From positions 106,442,969 to 106,506,968 of the forward strand of contig JAQMRL010000003.1 in NCBI GenBank assembly GCA_035578175.1: a DNA stretch of 64,000 bases. The letters run 5' to 3'. This document shows, piece by piece, positions 1 through 12,283 of the stretch. The translations under genes and the position numbers were made by a program. The stretch is from Catonia carolina (taxonomy: Eukaryota; Arthropoda; Insecta; Hemiptera; Achilidae). Every line of letters begins with the position of its first letter. Position 1 is the first letter of the stretch. The notes beneath the pieces are model-generated. The model saw nothing but the letters and a program-made list of their open reading frames with translations. It had not been told where the DNA came from and ran no database searches.

Positions 1-97
1 CGACCCCCCTTATAATATCACCACAAACCCTAGGTTGAGACTGCTCTAGAGGTCTAAACCAGCCATTCAGCTGATGACCTAAACAACAAACAACAAC
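1..97 (+). repeat. Family A retroposon, 3' fragment cut by window edge
   Basis: Matches the last ~70 bases of the other A copies: a 'CTCTAGAGGT' block, an 'AACCAGCC...GATGACC' stem region, then an AAC-rich tail (aaacaacaaacaacaacaag). The AAC tail at the 3' end is the feature that orients the family. The upstream part lies outside the window. Confidence 0.75.
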
Positions 98-1258
98 AAG
101 AAATAAATTTATACATATAAGTAACAAAATAGCGGACAGCAGGAAAACATAGAAAAAATGCAATTTTCAAGAGAGTATTTTATGTTTACATTTGCGAGTA
201 GAATCCAAAAAAATGTAGCCAGCTGACCATTTTTGAATACTCTTGTTTTACAGTATGTTGAAGAATTATAAGCTGGTATAAACTTGACTGAATTATAATA
301 CATAGAAAATTAATTAAATATTATTTTTAAAAAAACCATTAATAAGTGGTAAGCTGTATGTTGAAAACCGTTGAAGTTAATTTTAGAGTCTGTTTTTCCA
401 TCGGAAAATGATTTCGTAGATGCTGAAATGCATTAAGGGTAATATTACTCAATAGTTAGTGAAAGGACAGTAAATTTCTTTTTAATTATACCAACAAGGT
501 CGAGCTAAATTAGTTTTGAGAGTATCATTTTATAAATTAGATACAGTAAATTGATTTTTATATGAATTACACTAATGAATTAATCTATATTGATTGATAC
601 ATTATTATAAGTTATGTTTAATTTCTATAAATCGAAATACAGTATGTAAATTTGATTAAGCCTACTACACGTGTCCCATATTAAACAAAGACTTACTGAA
701 CAGTTTTATAAAGAGATTTGTTTTGACCAAATGTAATATTTCGTTATAGTAAATTAATCCTATTAAAATTTAAGTATAAATATTAAATATGTATGCTTAT
801 ATCACATGTAATATGCAAATGTGAAAGTAATATCTTCAAGTTTTAAATAATAACAAAATATTTTACTGGAATATTAGTAAATACAACGATAGAATACAGA
901 CATACAGATAGACGGAAGGGATTTTCTATGCGAGTGAACATTTTCATGTTAAAATTTAATACTTACTTGAAACTTTCCTTCTTGTTTTATGATTTGTATT
1001 AACAGAGAAGGCTTATTTTATTATGTATTCATTATACAGTGCTTGATGCTTGAATATTTTCTATGCGTCACTCCTTGAATATATTATTTTATATTGATTT
1101 TTAATCATGTTTATTCTTTTAGAAATTTAGGTTAAATAAGAAATAAATATATATGTATAGAACTTCCAGAACCTTTCCTCTTTATCAGCAAATCTTTTCT
1201 CTTCCCTATGATTTAGAATTGTATTAATTGTTAAAGTCATAATAGCGTTTAATTTTGT
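98..1258. other. AT-rich, no recognisable feature
   Basis: Read on both strands. Stop codons are dense in all frames and I see no repeat shared with the rest of the window. The short open frame at 109-303 (-) has no recognisable motif. Confidence 0.5.
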
Positions 1259-1353
1259 TGCCCATAACAGATAGGTGGCGTGTTAACTATTTGCACTCGA
1301 CCTGTTTGGCTACAAAAAATATTTCTGTTTCTTATCACATGGTCAGCCAATTT
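1259..1353 (+). repeat. Family A, 5' fragment only
   Basis: Contains the family 5' start (cccataacag), the GT-rich leader and the 'cttatcacatggtcagccaa' block, then stops abruptly and runs into unrelated AT-rich DNA. It keeps the 5' part and lacks the 3' part, opposite to ordinary 5' truncation during target-primed reverse transcription. Confidence 0.8.
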
Positions 1354-1416
1354 ATTTTATTTTTATTTATTTAGTTAAATATACATTACGATTTGTTACT
1401 AAACTAAACTAATCTG

Positions 1417-1733
1417 TACGCCCATAATAGACAAGTGGAGTGTCAAATTATTTACGTTCAATCTGTTCGTTGCATGGTTAAAATAAATAGTTCTGTTTCT
1501 TATCACATGGTCAGCCAATTAAATGACTGAATCGTTTAAGAACAGAAGAGGTAGAGGTGTAAAAGACACTAATCAGAGTTATCTCCTCTGAAAGTAATGC
1601 ATTTCATTATACAGCCAGACCCTGTTGTGAATGAAGTGAAGGTGTCATTTGCAGAGTGGAAAATATGTGCTTTTCAGAGGGCCCGGCATGCTGATAAGCG
1701 TAGTTTTCCACTCAGTGAGTAAGGCACTGGTAA
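1417..1733 (+). repeat. Family A copy lacking its 3' tail
   Basis: Starts at 'cccataatag' and continues through 'GAACAGAAGAGGTAGAGG', 'ATACAGCCAGACCCTG' and 'GGCATGCTGATAAGC', then loses similarity just after 'actggtaa', about 80 bases short of the full 3' end. Its leader wording (aatagacaagtggagtgtc) resembles the copies near 34.6 kb and 38.2 kb, suggesting a subfamily. Confidence 0.85.
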
Positions 1734-2400
1734 GTTCTTTCTTAAAGTAATTCCTTTTGTAATCTTTGTATTTTGTAATTCTTTAAAGTAATTTGCTATT
1801 AATAAAGAAACTTATACATAATAATAGTACGTTTTATTTAATTAAAATATTGAAGTTTCAGTACATTTTTAATCTTAATGGTTTGTTTTACGTCGATATA
1901 GCATATGGTAGTAAGTCCATGAAGAAAGGAATTACTTATTCTTTTTAAAGAAATACGCAATACGTAATATGAACACGCACCAAATCTAATCATTTGCATG
2001 ACGATCACGTCAAAATGTTCTAAAAGTAGGAGAGGACTTCCTCCTCACCAGCAGCGGTTGCTTTCCTTCCGTTTTGTGATTCATTCACTCACGCATCCAA
2101 TGTAACGGCCATCGTACCTTACCTTTCTTGTCTTAATTATTAGCCTATGTACCGCCTGTTTTAGCGTACGAAAACTGTGTTTATTTTTATTGTTGTACTA
2201 AGTGCGCAATATGAACGCGCTTCGCTCTGTTTTATTTGCATCATTGAGGTGTTACCACAATGTAAATTTATGCATACTCTTCTAATGTAAAAATATTAAA
2301 TATGTATATATATTATATATTTACGTCTGACTGTTTTGCAAATTCTGCTAATTCAGACGGTGAAGAATGATGAATTATAAAAATGAGTAATGAAAAAATG
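1734..2400. other. Unassigned stretch
   Basis: AT-rich, with a more balanced patch around 2030-2230. A short similarity recurs within it ('aatatgaacacgcac' near 1968 and 'aatatgaacgcgc' near 2209), perhaps an old duplication. No coding signal seen. Confidence 0.4.
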
Positions 2401-2477
2401 CCAGCCTGACCGTGAATCGAACCCGGCACCCCATAGTAGAAACCAGTTGCGCTAACCACTATGCTAACAGGCCGGCC
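2401..2477 (-). repeat. tRNA-headed SINE, second type (S2)
   Basis: Read on the minus strand it gives an A-box-like 'TTAGCATAGTGGTTAGCGC' and a B-box 'GGGTTCGATTC', the internal RNA polymerase III promoter layout. The segment 'GCGCAACTGG' and the 'CGGTCAGG' that follows the B-box are shared with the SINE at 61.9 kb. The outer stems do not form a clean tRNA acceptor, so a SINE head is favoured over a working tRNA gene. Confidence 0.65.
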
Positions 2478-2733
2478 TGTATATTTATAGATAATTATAA
2501 TATAAAGATAAAGTCGTAAGAATGTAGTATAAGCTTTTTGCCAAAACTAATTTAAGGTTAAATCTGAGGTTCTAATTTCGATTAATGGGAGACTGTATGA
2601 GGGTTTTGACTGAAAATTTCGGAGTTTTATGTTTTTCAATAGTTTAGACCTAGAACTACTAGAAAAAAAAACATTAAATTATGTCAAAATATATTTTAAT
2701 GAATAAATAAGTTTCTATCAGGGTTTTTTTAAT

Positions 2734-2966
2734 GTTCATTACGGTAATGTACATTGAGCTGCACAACTTTCGTATATGATATTTAAATGGCGGTAGGGAA
2801 TTTTAATTTAAGGAGAAGAGGTACCCAGTGTACATTACCCGTTTAAAACTACGGGTGTTCTCCGTTATTCGGACTAAGAGATCTCTACTCCATTTTCGCT
2901 TTAGTCGTGGCATAGTTGGGAAGTTCCTTAAAGCTCGATCATGGGCTTTGGATGGTCATCTAGTCA
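2734..2966. repeat. Family C repeat, uninterrupted copy
   Basis: Shares 'acggtaatgtac', 'gagctg', 'agaagaggtacccagtg', 'actacgggtgtt' and 'tccattttcgctttag' in the same order with 37.76-38.40 kb. The other copy carries a family A insertion, so this one serves as the empty site. Ends are approximate. No coding or pol III signature was recognised. Confidence 0.7.
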
Positions 2967-3959
2967 GATTTACCCAGAAAAATATCAACATGTGAACGAG
3001 AACAATATTTTTCATAATAATTATAGCATACTAATATTTTAAGTACTAAGGAAATTTTAGTTTTTTAAAACATTTGCATCACTGTTTTTAGTATTCTCAG
3101 CTTTCTAACCAACTGTTGAAGCAAAATTTACTTGTTTGAGTACATTTAGTTTTATTGCTTTTACCTTTAAATTTAGATTTTTAACACTCAAGTACATTTT
3201 ACTCAGATACCATTTAACTTATCAAGCTGAAATTTCTACCAGTTATTCATATTGTACATCCTCATACCGACTTTTTTGACTTCCTTCGATGATCTAAAAA
3301 TTATTAATATGCAAAAAACGTAGAAAAATATTTGGAAAAATGTTATTTCATCGTGTTTATTTTAAACTTTATGGCCCAATAGACTATTACCAATCATATG
3401 AAAAGTGTTACTAAAAATAGCAAATTAACATTGGTGGGTTAAAAAGTACAGTCTCTTCTTAATATTATAAAATTCACTTTCATCTTCCTGAAATTGTATA
3501 CCATTTCTGAGAAATTTGTAACTCTCTTGTTATTGTCATGTATAAAAATATCCTGTACTAAAATTTCAAGAAAGCCTTTATTAAACATTCTAGGTTCTTT
3601 AATGAATTTCCTACAGGGCTTTGTATTGTTTCTAGTATTTTTTAAAGTAAAATATAGATAACTAACTAAAATATATAATGGGTACACATTTCTGTTACGG
3701 CTCCTTTTTGTTTATAATTAAATTTTTTAGGAATTAAAACCACGCTTTAAGATAATGGCCTAAACAACGATGTTAGGAATTACGTATTACATTTTCGGAT
3801 TGTTGGATAAAAATTTATTTTTAAACGGTTGTATTTGTTATTTATTCATATTCCAATAGAATATTGCTGTCACGATACCGCGTCTTTCTTTTAGTACCAA
3901 TCCTGCATGTCTTCGCGCTCATTGAATTCCATTAATCCTTCGAAATTCTGGTTGCTTAA
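2967..3959. other. AT-rich, no recognisable feature
   Basis: No repeat or coding signature seen. The 82-codon frame at 3439-3687 (-) has ordinary AT-rich composition and no family resemblance. Confidence 0.45.
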
Positions 3960-4210
3960 CCTTCTCTGGCTCAGTACCTTTCAATCGAAAATATTCATAC
4001 TAAATCGTTGTATTTTGTAATGTGTCATAATTATGTTTTCCTATTGTTAAGGTTACAAGTTACTTCCCCTTTTCATCCTTTTTCCAGTAGTATTACTTCT
4101 CTCGGTTTAGCTAATGTTCTACATTTTTCTCTGTAGCCAATCTCTATTGCTTCTAATCTTGCTTTATCTAGTTTTCCGAACAACCATGTTCAACTTCCAT
4201 ATGGTTAAAT
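3960..4210 (-). pseudogene. Possible decayed LINE fragment
   Basis: On the minus strand the translation reads roughly 'DKARLEAIEIGYREKCRT', similar in layout to the linker after the reverse transcriptase in RTE-like LINEs (Leu-Glu-Ala-x-Glu-Met). Frames are broken and the match is short, so the assignment is weak. Confidence 0.25.
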
Positions 4211-6254
4211 ACACAGGTTTTTTGCAGATGCTTTTTTAAAATTTACAAGAGTATTATATTGTATATAAATAAAAATATTAAGTATGAAATTGTCAATTTA
4301 AAGAATATACCAGAATATATTATTTAATTGAAAATTCCGGTAAAGCGGTTATCCACTTTACTACCTTACTAAAATAACTTTGGCGGCCGAAATAAATGTG
4401 AATGTAGGGTGGGTGGTTTCAAAAGAGAGGGAGAGTTAAAATGAAGATTTTCTTAATTAAGAGAAGATAGTACACTTTTAATATGATACGTTAAATAAGT
4501 AAATACTAAGTCTATTGAATTATTTATGTATTACAACAGTTATCTACCAAGCATTCTGTAAAACTACATAAAAGGAAAAGAGGTTAAAAAAACTAAGAAA
4601 ATTTCATTCATTAAAAAGTGTCGCTATTTTACTCTAGAATTCTGTTTTCCTACATTTTGTAGATATTTTATTTCTGCTTTTAAAATATTATCTCACTTTT
4701 GTTCTGAGTTCCAAATGTCAGATAATTAAACCAACAAGTTGTTCTTAACTCTTTCAAATCTTTCTCAAAAACTTCTGATAAATTAGTAAAATTTCTTTTA
4801 AAAATACGCTACTAATTTAAAATTAAATATTGTTTTGTTCAGAACTTTGAATAATAAGTTTGTATATTACATTTAGTATAATCTCACAAATTAATTAACT
4901 TTTCATGTTTGTAATATTTTGTTTATTAATTATGTTTACTATAGAGAATTATTTTGATCTTAAAATTTACAATTTAATAAATTTTATTATAAAATTCATG
5001 AAAAATTAGGCCTACCCATTTTTAAAAATCCATTTTGTTTCAATGAAAAAGTTTTATATTTTTGAAAAAATGAATTGAGTAAATTACAAAGTAATCCAAA
5101 TGAAAAGATTTGCTAATTTAAAAAATTATCAATATATTATTACATAAAACATTCTTTAAGTACTGTACCAGATAAAGTTTTAAAGTCTGTGTTAAATTCC
5201 CATTGATTTTTTCACCGTTAATGATCTTGACAGATTTTCCTTAATGAAAAATTTTCTTACACATTGAAACTAAAAATTAAATGCCTTTTTTATTTTAATT
5301 TTGCATTAAATTAAAATACGCAAAACTTGCACAGGACTTTGCAGAAAACAGGTGACTAAGACACTGAGGGAACCGAACTTAGTTCTCCGGGGTAGACTAA
5401 CTTAAATTCACTCTTAATTTTAGGTTACTTCCGTTGAGATTTTAACTTAGAAGTGTGATTTACTAAAAGAAACACAAAAACAACATCTTTGGTTGTTTTC
5501 CATGTAAAAAGCTCACATAAAACCCAGCAAGAGGGCAGCAATCTAATAAGATGTTTGGTTAAATAAAATGATCTCCCGATAAAAATAGGTTCCCTAAACG
5601 TCCCTTGATTGTTCTTCTAAACCGGGTTTTTCAGAAGAAGAGTATCTTCAATGATTTTTTCATTAATAAATCAATAACATATATATGATCTTCTTTAACA
5701 ATTGTACAGGTTATAGAACTTTCATTAAAGATGTCGATGACATTTTAAAAAATGTAGCGAAGCAGGAACTATCTGAATATTAAGTTATTGTATTTAATTA
5801 ACCAATTTTCTGAAGTAGGGAAGTGTATTATATCCATCCTGTTCATTTTAACAATGAAAGAATGCACAAGAGAATGAAGTAGAAGCTCAAAGAAAAATAC
5901 TGAAATTTATTGTTTGGAGACGACTTGGTTATATGGGAAGTGAAAGGAGGAGATGAAGTTGTGGATTGAAGAAATTGTTTTGAAATTTAGTGTTCAAAAA
6001 ATGCAGAAGCAGAAGAGATGTGAGGAGGTAGGGTAGAGACAGAAAATAAGATATAATTGACTGGAAGAAGTTGAAGAGTTCACATAATTTTAAAATATTT
6101 TTCTTTTCGTACGGAAAATTGGAGGAGTTAAGTAGAAGAGCGCAGAGAGAAAATATTTTCTTTCAAAATTTTAAAATATTGGTTTGATATCAAGAAGTAT
6201 CAACTTACTATAACAAAACTTCTATATATGGATATTTTCTGCTGATACTATCTT
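4211..6254. other. AT-rich, no gene recognised
   Basis: No coherent coding segment or shared repeat. The purine-rich part from about 5830 may be more eroded 5' sequence of the LINE piece that follows. Confidence 0.4.
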
Positions 6255-6690
6255 ATGCAGAAGAAACATGGAAAAGTGGAAGGAAGGCAGAAAATATAAT
6301 GCAGTTGGAAAAAAATTAAATTAAATAAACTAGAAAAAAAACAAAGAGATAGAATGAAAACTTATGTAATTAGGAAACATTTGGGGATGAACAACCTGAT
6401 ACAGTGAGTTGGTTAGGCCTTAAAGCTACGGTGGTTTGATCATGTCACTATGATAGAAGAGGGTAGACTGCTTAAAAAGATGTTTTTAAAGACGGAGGGT
6501 AAAAGGTCAACGGACAGACCAAGAATAAAGCGGATGAATTCAGTTATGGATAAACTGGAAAAAGATGCGAAGCCAAGCAACAACTAGCCGAGGAATAGAG
6601 GAGGGATGGTTCAGCCATAAAGAGAGGTGGAAAGGAGTTGTGTTGGGCCCGACCCGAGGAACTTGAAAGAGGGTTATAGAGGATGGTGAA
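6255..6690 (+). pseudogene. RTE-like LINE, C-terminal tail remnant
   Basis: The best-preserved part is an open run of 49 codons at 6426-6572 reading 'LRWFDHVTMIEEGRLLKK', followed by 'EGKRSTDRPRIKR'. This is the 'RW.GHV.R...RL.KK....EGKR..GRPR' pattern that lies downstream of the reverse transcriptase in RTE-like and related LINEs. An upstream piece near 6264 reads 'ETWKSGRKAE', matching the 'E.W' segment of the same region in another frame. Several frameshifts and stops make it non-functional. No polymerase catalytic motif is preserved here. Confidence 0.65.
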
Positions 6691-7392
6691 TTGATCAATT
6701 TATGTCAACCGATAATATTCTTGTTATATATTTCAATGCGATACGATAAATGGATGTCTTCAAATTATAATATAAAGGAAAAATTTGAGAAGTTAAGGGG
6801 TATGTATTTTTTGTGACGTCATTAATTAACCGAAACGTTTTATTATCATAATTTTATAAGTATAAAAAGTAATTATCTTACATTTAAGGTGTTAAAAAGT
6901 GAGAAGTTTTATTTAGGGGTGGTGTGAGAAGAAAGGATGTAAACGAGGAAGGTCTTGTTAATTGTGTAGATTTTCTGCGGTTAGTTAGGAATTAAGTCAG
7001 GTAGTGGATGGGGGTTAAAAAAAGGAAGTTGTCTGATGTTAAGCGAAAGTGTGGTAGATAATACTGTTTATTGTTTACGTGCTTTTTAAAACAATCTATT
7101 TCTAATTAGTTGTTCAAAATTTAATTCGTTTTAAATTTGAAGTAAATTTAGGATTAAATAGTTGTGGCAAACAACATTGCTTTTCTTCCGAACTTTCATT
7201 GAACACTACATTTTACTGAGAAGTAGAATTCACATTTCATTTTTGTAGCTTTTTAAAAAACGCAAACAATTGTTTGTCATTGTTGATTACCGTGGGTTAT
7301 CGTACATATTCGTGGATTTTTACATATAATACTACTTCATACCTATTGCTGGGAACTCTTCTGTAAAGGGAGGACCTTACGCTTTGCGCTCT
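6691..7392. other. Unassigned AT-rich stretch
   Basis: G-rich purine patches near 6900-7050 but no recognisable coding frame, RNA gene or shared repeat. Confidence 0.4.
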
Positions 7393-7432
7393 AGCACTCT
7401 AACCATTACACCACCGTGACCAGTTTACGGGT
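7393..7432 (-). repeat. tRNA-like 5' half (SINE head fragment)
   Basis: The minus strand reads 'GGTCACGGTGGTGTAATGG' then 'TTAGAGTGC', the D-arm/A-box layout of a tRNA or tRNA-derived SINE head. A clear B-box does not follow, so this is a fragment or a badly decayed copy. Confidence 0.45.
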
Positions 7433-7916
7433 ATTGTTTAAAAAAAATTGATAATTTATTCAACGAAAGATGATCTCAAAAAATTGATTTACTGCTCTAA
7501 TAGGGTATGATATGTTATTCGGAACTTCTTTGGTAATCTACTTTTTTAGAACCGATTTTGGGTTTTTATATGCCCTATTAAATATTCTTAATTGCAACCA
7601 AACCAACCACTTCAGTAAAGCTTTACGTAAATTTTTTTTAGATTTTTATGTTTTAATTCTACAATAATTGCTACAAAATTCACCATATGACTATAAGTTT
7701 GGAAAAGGGAGATTTTTATGGAATGATAAAAAAATCTTGTTATCAACAACTTTTAAAAGAATGTCATTTTGTTATCATAAGAATATGGTAAATTAATTTA
7801 ATGTAGGTACTAATAAAAAGGGGTTCAGGCCAGCCCATTCATTAAACTGGTGGAGTTAGTAAAGTAGCCATGAATTATTATTAAGGAACACCGATCAGCT
7901 GAGGAAATTTAACCCT

Positions 7917-8030
7917 TTTCAGTACCAACGTCCGGAAAACAAGACTTCGATACGTAGTGACAACCGGTTTACCGGACATCTGTAAGGTATGCATAAAGTG
8001 CCAACGTCCGGATAACCGAACATTTACAAA
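7917..8030. repeat. Possible DNA-transposon end with repeated CCAACGTCCGG motif
   Basis: Holds 'TTAACCC' followed by two copies of 'CCAACGTCCGG' 77 bases apart (7924, 8001) and CCGG-centred words (aaccggtttaccgg). Subterminal short repeats behind a TTAA are typical of piggyBac-like ends, but no partner end was found. Confidence 0.3.
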
Positions 8031-8077
8031 AAAAACTTTTAAACAAAAATTAATGGAATGATGTACTTTGAAACCAC

Positions 8078-8237
8078 CTTTGTGGCGTAGTGACTAGCGC
8101 GCTGGCCTGCAAAGAGAAAGGTCCCGGTTCGATTCCGGCTAGGGTATGGAAATTTTAACACGTTAAAACCACCGTTAAGGTATCAAAACCCACAGTAGTT
8201 GCTAATGACCAAGCTGTCGATACGACTTTAAATAAAC
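8078..8237 (+). repeat. tRNA-headed SINE, type S1
   Basis: A-box 'TGTGGCGTAGTGACTAGCGC' and B-box 'GGTTCGATTCC' (8126-8136), then a unique body running 'GGGTATGGAAATTTTAACAC' to 'TAATGACCAAGCTGTCGATA' and 'CGACTTTAAATAAAC'. The body recurs at 17.5, 20.8, 23.8 and 24.3 kb and, as a tail only, near 47.8 kb. Transcription would start at the internal pol III promoter; mobilisation would rely on a LINE partner. Confidence 0.8.
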
Positions 8238-8654
8238 TAAAAGTAACTATTTTGAATATTTTTATTGTTAGAACGATTTTTTTTGAACATAATAAAAATT
8301 AATTTTTAACAGGAAATTTTATTTTCCTGTGACGTTGAAAGTTTGGTTGGCAATGGCAGGCTTACGCTGAAAATTTTATCTGAATTATGAGTTAAAAATA
8401 TTAAAAGAAAAGTAGGCATATTGCTTATTATTTTTCTATAATTGTTTATTTAGTTTTTCTCCCAAATATTACAGAGGTTAAAGATTGATGTATTTTTGAC
8501 TTCCTTTAGTTTTTCTTCAATCTTCATATCAATTACTTATTGTTGAGTTATAATGAGCAGATTTTATGTTGCAGTTAGCAAAAAATTTAGTCACATTAAC
8601 TGGTGGGTCCTTATAGTGACCTTCGAGTATGCTACAATATCGATGTTCTTTAGT

Positions 8655-8757
8655 ATTTAATAATTCTCTAGATCGTTGCCGTTAACTGAACCGTGAACCT
8701 TTTGGTTTTTAGTTCAGCTTACTACTGCTCTTAACCAATGCGCCATGAAATTGGTCA
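8655..8757 (-). repeat. tRNA-like sequence (old SINE head or tRNA pseudogene)
   Basis: The minus strand reads 'ATGGCGCATTGGTTAAGAGC' and later 'AGGTTCACGGTTC', with A- and B-box spacing. Stem pairing is poor and no conserved SINE body follows. Confidence 0.4.
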
Positions 8758-10530
8758 TACTAACAATTAAACCGTTAATTTTGGTGATATCTGGCGGATT
8801 CCAAAAAAAACTAGTCAGAAGGACAGATGAACTAAGTTTTCATGTCTGAGTACAATGTGTGTGTTATATTATTTTTAGATGAACAACTCATATTTTGATT
8901 CACACACAAAGACTCTACTACACTACCTTTATACATAAAGATCTTTACTTTCAGTTTTTGTTTAATCGGTGCAAATAATTTAATATTTTATGCTACATTT
9001 AAAAAACTAAACGTGTTTTGATTCAAAATGGTTTGCAGAATAGAAATGCATTCATATATCTTGTTTAAAAAAATATTACTAACTTTTAAAAAAGGTTGAT
9101 ACTATCCCTTGCGTTTAGATTGGTTTGGAAAGCAATTTAAAATTTCGATATTGGATTTTTTTTTACTGTTGGTTATTGGAACTCTTTTAATTTTACAATT
9201 TTCCTAACAATATATTTATTAGAGAGAGTTTTTTAGTCGTTGGTGACTACCACAAAAAATTATGAATGGGATTTTGATGACGGTGTTAGCTTACAGCGAT
9301 TCTCTTTCATGTATTGTTATAAAATTCGGCTTTTCACTTTTTCATGTTTTCATTAAAAATTATATTTTTAAGTTTCTTTAAATGCATATTTAGAATAAAA
9401 AATATTAGTGTAATGATTTCGCGTGTAAAACAAATGTAAAAATCCATATGGTTTATTATATTTGAAGTACACCAGAATGTCCAGTGTTGAATTTGGTTCA
9501 AATTTAAACTAGTATATAAAACTTGAAAATATTCGTATGCATCCGTTTTTTTATTGTTCACTTTCATAACGTAAAACATTTAGATTTAAAATAAACATTT
9601 TTAGAATAAAGTTTGTTTTCCAGCAATAACATCTTCAGCGGCTTAGCTAAACATTTGTTTACACTAATTAAAAAAAAATGAAGTAGACAATAAACAACTA
9701 TTGTCTATTTCGACTTTTATTGTATCTATATTTTATACTGTACAAATAGAAATTTCTTACCATACATTTGAAAATTAGATATTGTTCAAAACCAACAGAG
9801 GAAAACTACCTTCAGAAGAAAACCGTCAAAGTAAAATATTTATTCCGGAAACGTAGACATTTATTTATTAAAATTGTAGTAACTCTATATTCTGCAAAAA
9901 AATTAATAACGTTGATATAATAGACCACGAGTAAAGTTTAAATTTTAAATTTTCAGTCAGAAGTTTTTATGTACGAGTAGTCTACTTAAACGTCCTCCTA
10001 TTACTAAAAACAGATAGAATTCTCAAAATGTTCAACAACGAAAGATAGTCTCTCGTGAAATCGATGATCCCTAGACACTGGTAAAGATTTTGTTCTAAGT
10101 CCCAAGTTTTAATAATCGCTCCAAAAATTTGTTCTATCGGAAGACCTTTTCAACTAATTATGCAACTCATTCTCCGTTGAATACCATGCTATTAAATTTG
10201 AATTCAATTGATGAAATTATTTCATTAGATCCATTTCATCTGAGTCGAGCCTCGTTTAGTCTGACAAGCTCCAAGGCTTAAGAATGATTTAATTTTTAAA
10301 TTTATTTTATTTACTCGGTATTTTTTTAGTATTTTTATGTATTAAGGACTTTTTTAGTATTCTTTATGTATTAAAGTTTGTCTTTTGGAACCGTTTTCTA
10401 TCTTAGAACTGAAGTTTTGAGACTCTCTCTGCCCAACAGAGATACGTTTTTTCTCTCTTATTATTAGCCTATTGTTTGTGATTAAACTATAGCTATATTA
10501 ATTTACACGTGCAATCGTGATTTAGTTTTT
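8758..10530. other. AT-rich, no recognisable feature
   Basis: Homopolymer-rich intergenic-type DNA. The 81-codon frame at 9334-9579 (-) has no recognisable domain. Confidence 0.45.
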
Positions 10531-10541
10531 AATACTATTTT

Positions 10542-10937
10542 TGCCTATAACAGGCAGGCGGTGTGTTAAAACTATTAGCACTTGATCTGCTAGTTCCAGG
10601 GCTACAAAAAATAGTTCTGTTTCTTATCACATGGTCAGCCAATTATATGACTGCACTATTTAACAAAAGAAGAGGTAGAGGTGTTAAAGATAATAGTCAG
10701 AATTATCTCGTCTGAAAGTAATGAATTTCATTATACAGCCAGACCCTGTGGTGAATGAAGTGAAGGTTCATTTTCAGGGTGTTACGTAGATGTTTTTCGG
10801 AGGGTCTGGCATGCTGTTAAGCATAAACTACTTTTGAACTCAGTGAGGAAGGCAATGATAAACCACCTCACTCCTCGTTTTACTTAGTAAAACCTCTAGA
10901 AGTTCAAACCATTCTTTCAGCTGTTGACCTAAACAAC
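10542..10937 (+). mobile_element. Family A retroposon, full-length copy
   Basis: Complete from the 'cctataacaggcagg' leader to the 'gttgacctaaacaaca' tail and flanked by an 11-bp direct repeat AATACTATTTT (10531-10541 and 10938-10948). The variable-length target duplication and AAC-rich 3' end indicate insertion by target-primed reverse transcription. It has no coding capacity, so it is a non-autonomous element. No convincing tRNA-like head was found, although 'GTTCCAGGGC' in the leader loosely resembles a B-box. Confidence 0.88.
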
Positions 10938-11229
10938 AATACTATTTTATTTATTTTATGTGTAATAGCTATTGTTTCTGTCTGGGCCACTTTGGCCTGT
11001 TGTAAACAAAGTATTGTAAATAAATAAATAAAACTTATAGACGAAAATCTTAGTTGTATTTATACGAATAAATGTTATCGTTCTAATCTTTAAAAAGAAT
11101 TTTATGTCAAAGTTAGTATTTTCACAGACGATACTGGGTTGTATTATTTAGTTTTCTGTAGATTTTCCTTGTAAATTCACAAGTTCCTCTCAGTGTTTGT
11201 AGAACGGAATGTCTTTTGCAGTCATGAGA

Positions 11230-11466
11230 ATTGAGCTGATATACAGATAAAGGTATGAAGTGATCATTGAAGCCAACAGACGCAGCAGAACGGGTAGGCG
11301 ATTCATGTTGAAGCTAATGGCGAGCGCCTTGATCCCTTTTGGGTGTTTCAGTTGCCGCTGCGTCCATTCGCCTGTCCCTCTGGAATTACCCTTCTCCCGC
11401 TCTCGTTCTCCACTTCATCTGCCCTGCCAAACCATTTTAGTTACTATTTCTGCTTCCAAAGACTAA
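11230..11466. other. GC-richer island of unknown nature
   Basis: The local base composition is clearly richer in G+C than its flanks for ~230 bases, with CpG-containing words (gaacgggtaggcg, gccgctgcgtccattcgcc). A 68-codon frame (+, 11260-11466) spans it but has no recognised motif. It may be an exon, a 5' UTR or a transposon fragment; no splice signals decide the matter. Confidence 0.35.
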
Positions 11467-12283
11467 AGGATTGTACGCATGTAAACCTACTAAGCCCTTT
11501 CTATTGAACCTATAAATTTTCAGTAAATTAATAATACAATTATACGTTATCTTTCCTTAACTTAAATGCTTATAATACTTACTGCTTTATTTTTAATTAA
11601 GTTTTGTTTTTAAAAACCTCAAAAGTTTCAGAAATTATTTATGTATTTAAATAATTATTTTACAGTGTGAACTACAGGCTTAACTTATTCCTTTGAAAGA
11701 TCTTACATAAAATTTTTGACCAGTGTGAAAATTACTTCTCTAGGACACAGGGTTTTATAAAAACCATCACCTACCTTACCTCTAGTTGTTTAATGCCGGG
11801 TCAGGTACATGACATTACCAGTCTAATCATTGACAAAGTATATCAAAATACAACTTTTCTGAAATTTTTGGAACTTTTTACCGTTACTTGAAAGAAAACT
11901 TTCATTATTGTATAGCGACAAGAAAGTAATGGAGAACAATTTTCTACACGTCACAATCCTTGATGAATGAAAACTTGAAGAATTAGGAAATAATTTAACA
12001 CTTTTACTGGAAAAGTGTATTGAGACTTTCCCTCAATTTTATTAGAGGAATCTTTTTTACATTCTTAACCATTTCTATGACGTTAAGAACCGTTTTAATA
12101 ACTTGAAACATTTCTAGAACCTTGTTTCAGTCCTCATTACTAGTATTCTTTTACTGTATGCATATCTTCTTTAGCCGGTCTATTCCTATTCTTGTTTTGC
12201 TGTTCACCTTTAAAGTTAGTAATCTGTAATGAGAACTTACTCATCATGTTGTTTGTTTTAACTTATATATAATGGTACTGTAG
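11467..12283. other. AT-rich, no recognisable feature
   Basis: No shared repeat and no coding signature on either strand. Confidence 0.45.

Noticed and set aside
2401..2477. Functional tRNA gene on the minus strand
   Set aside because: A- and B-boxes present, but the T-stem and acceptor do not pair and the head is shared with another SINE copy.
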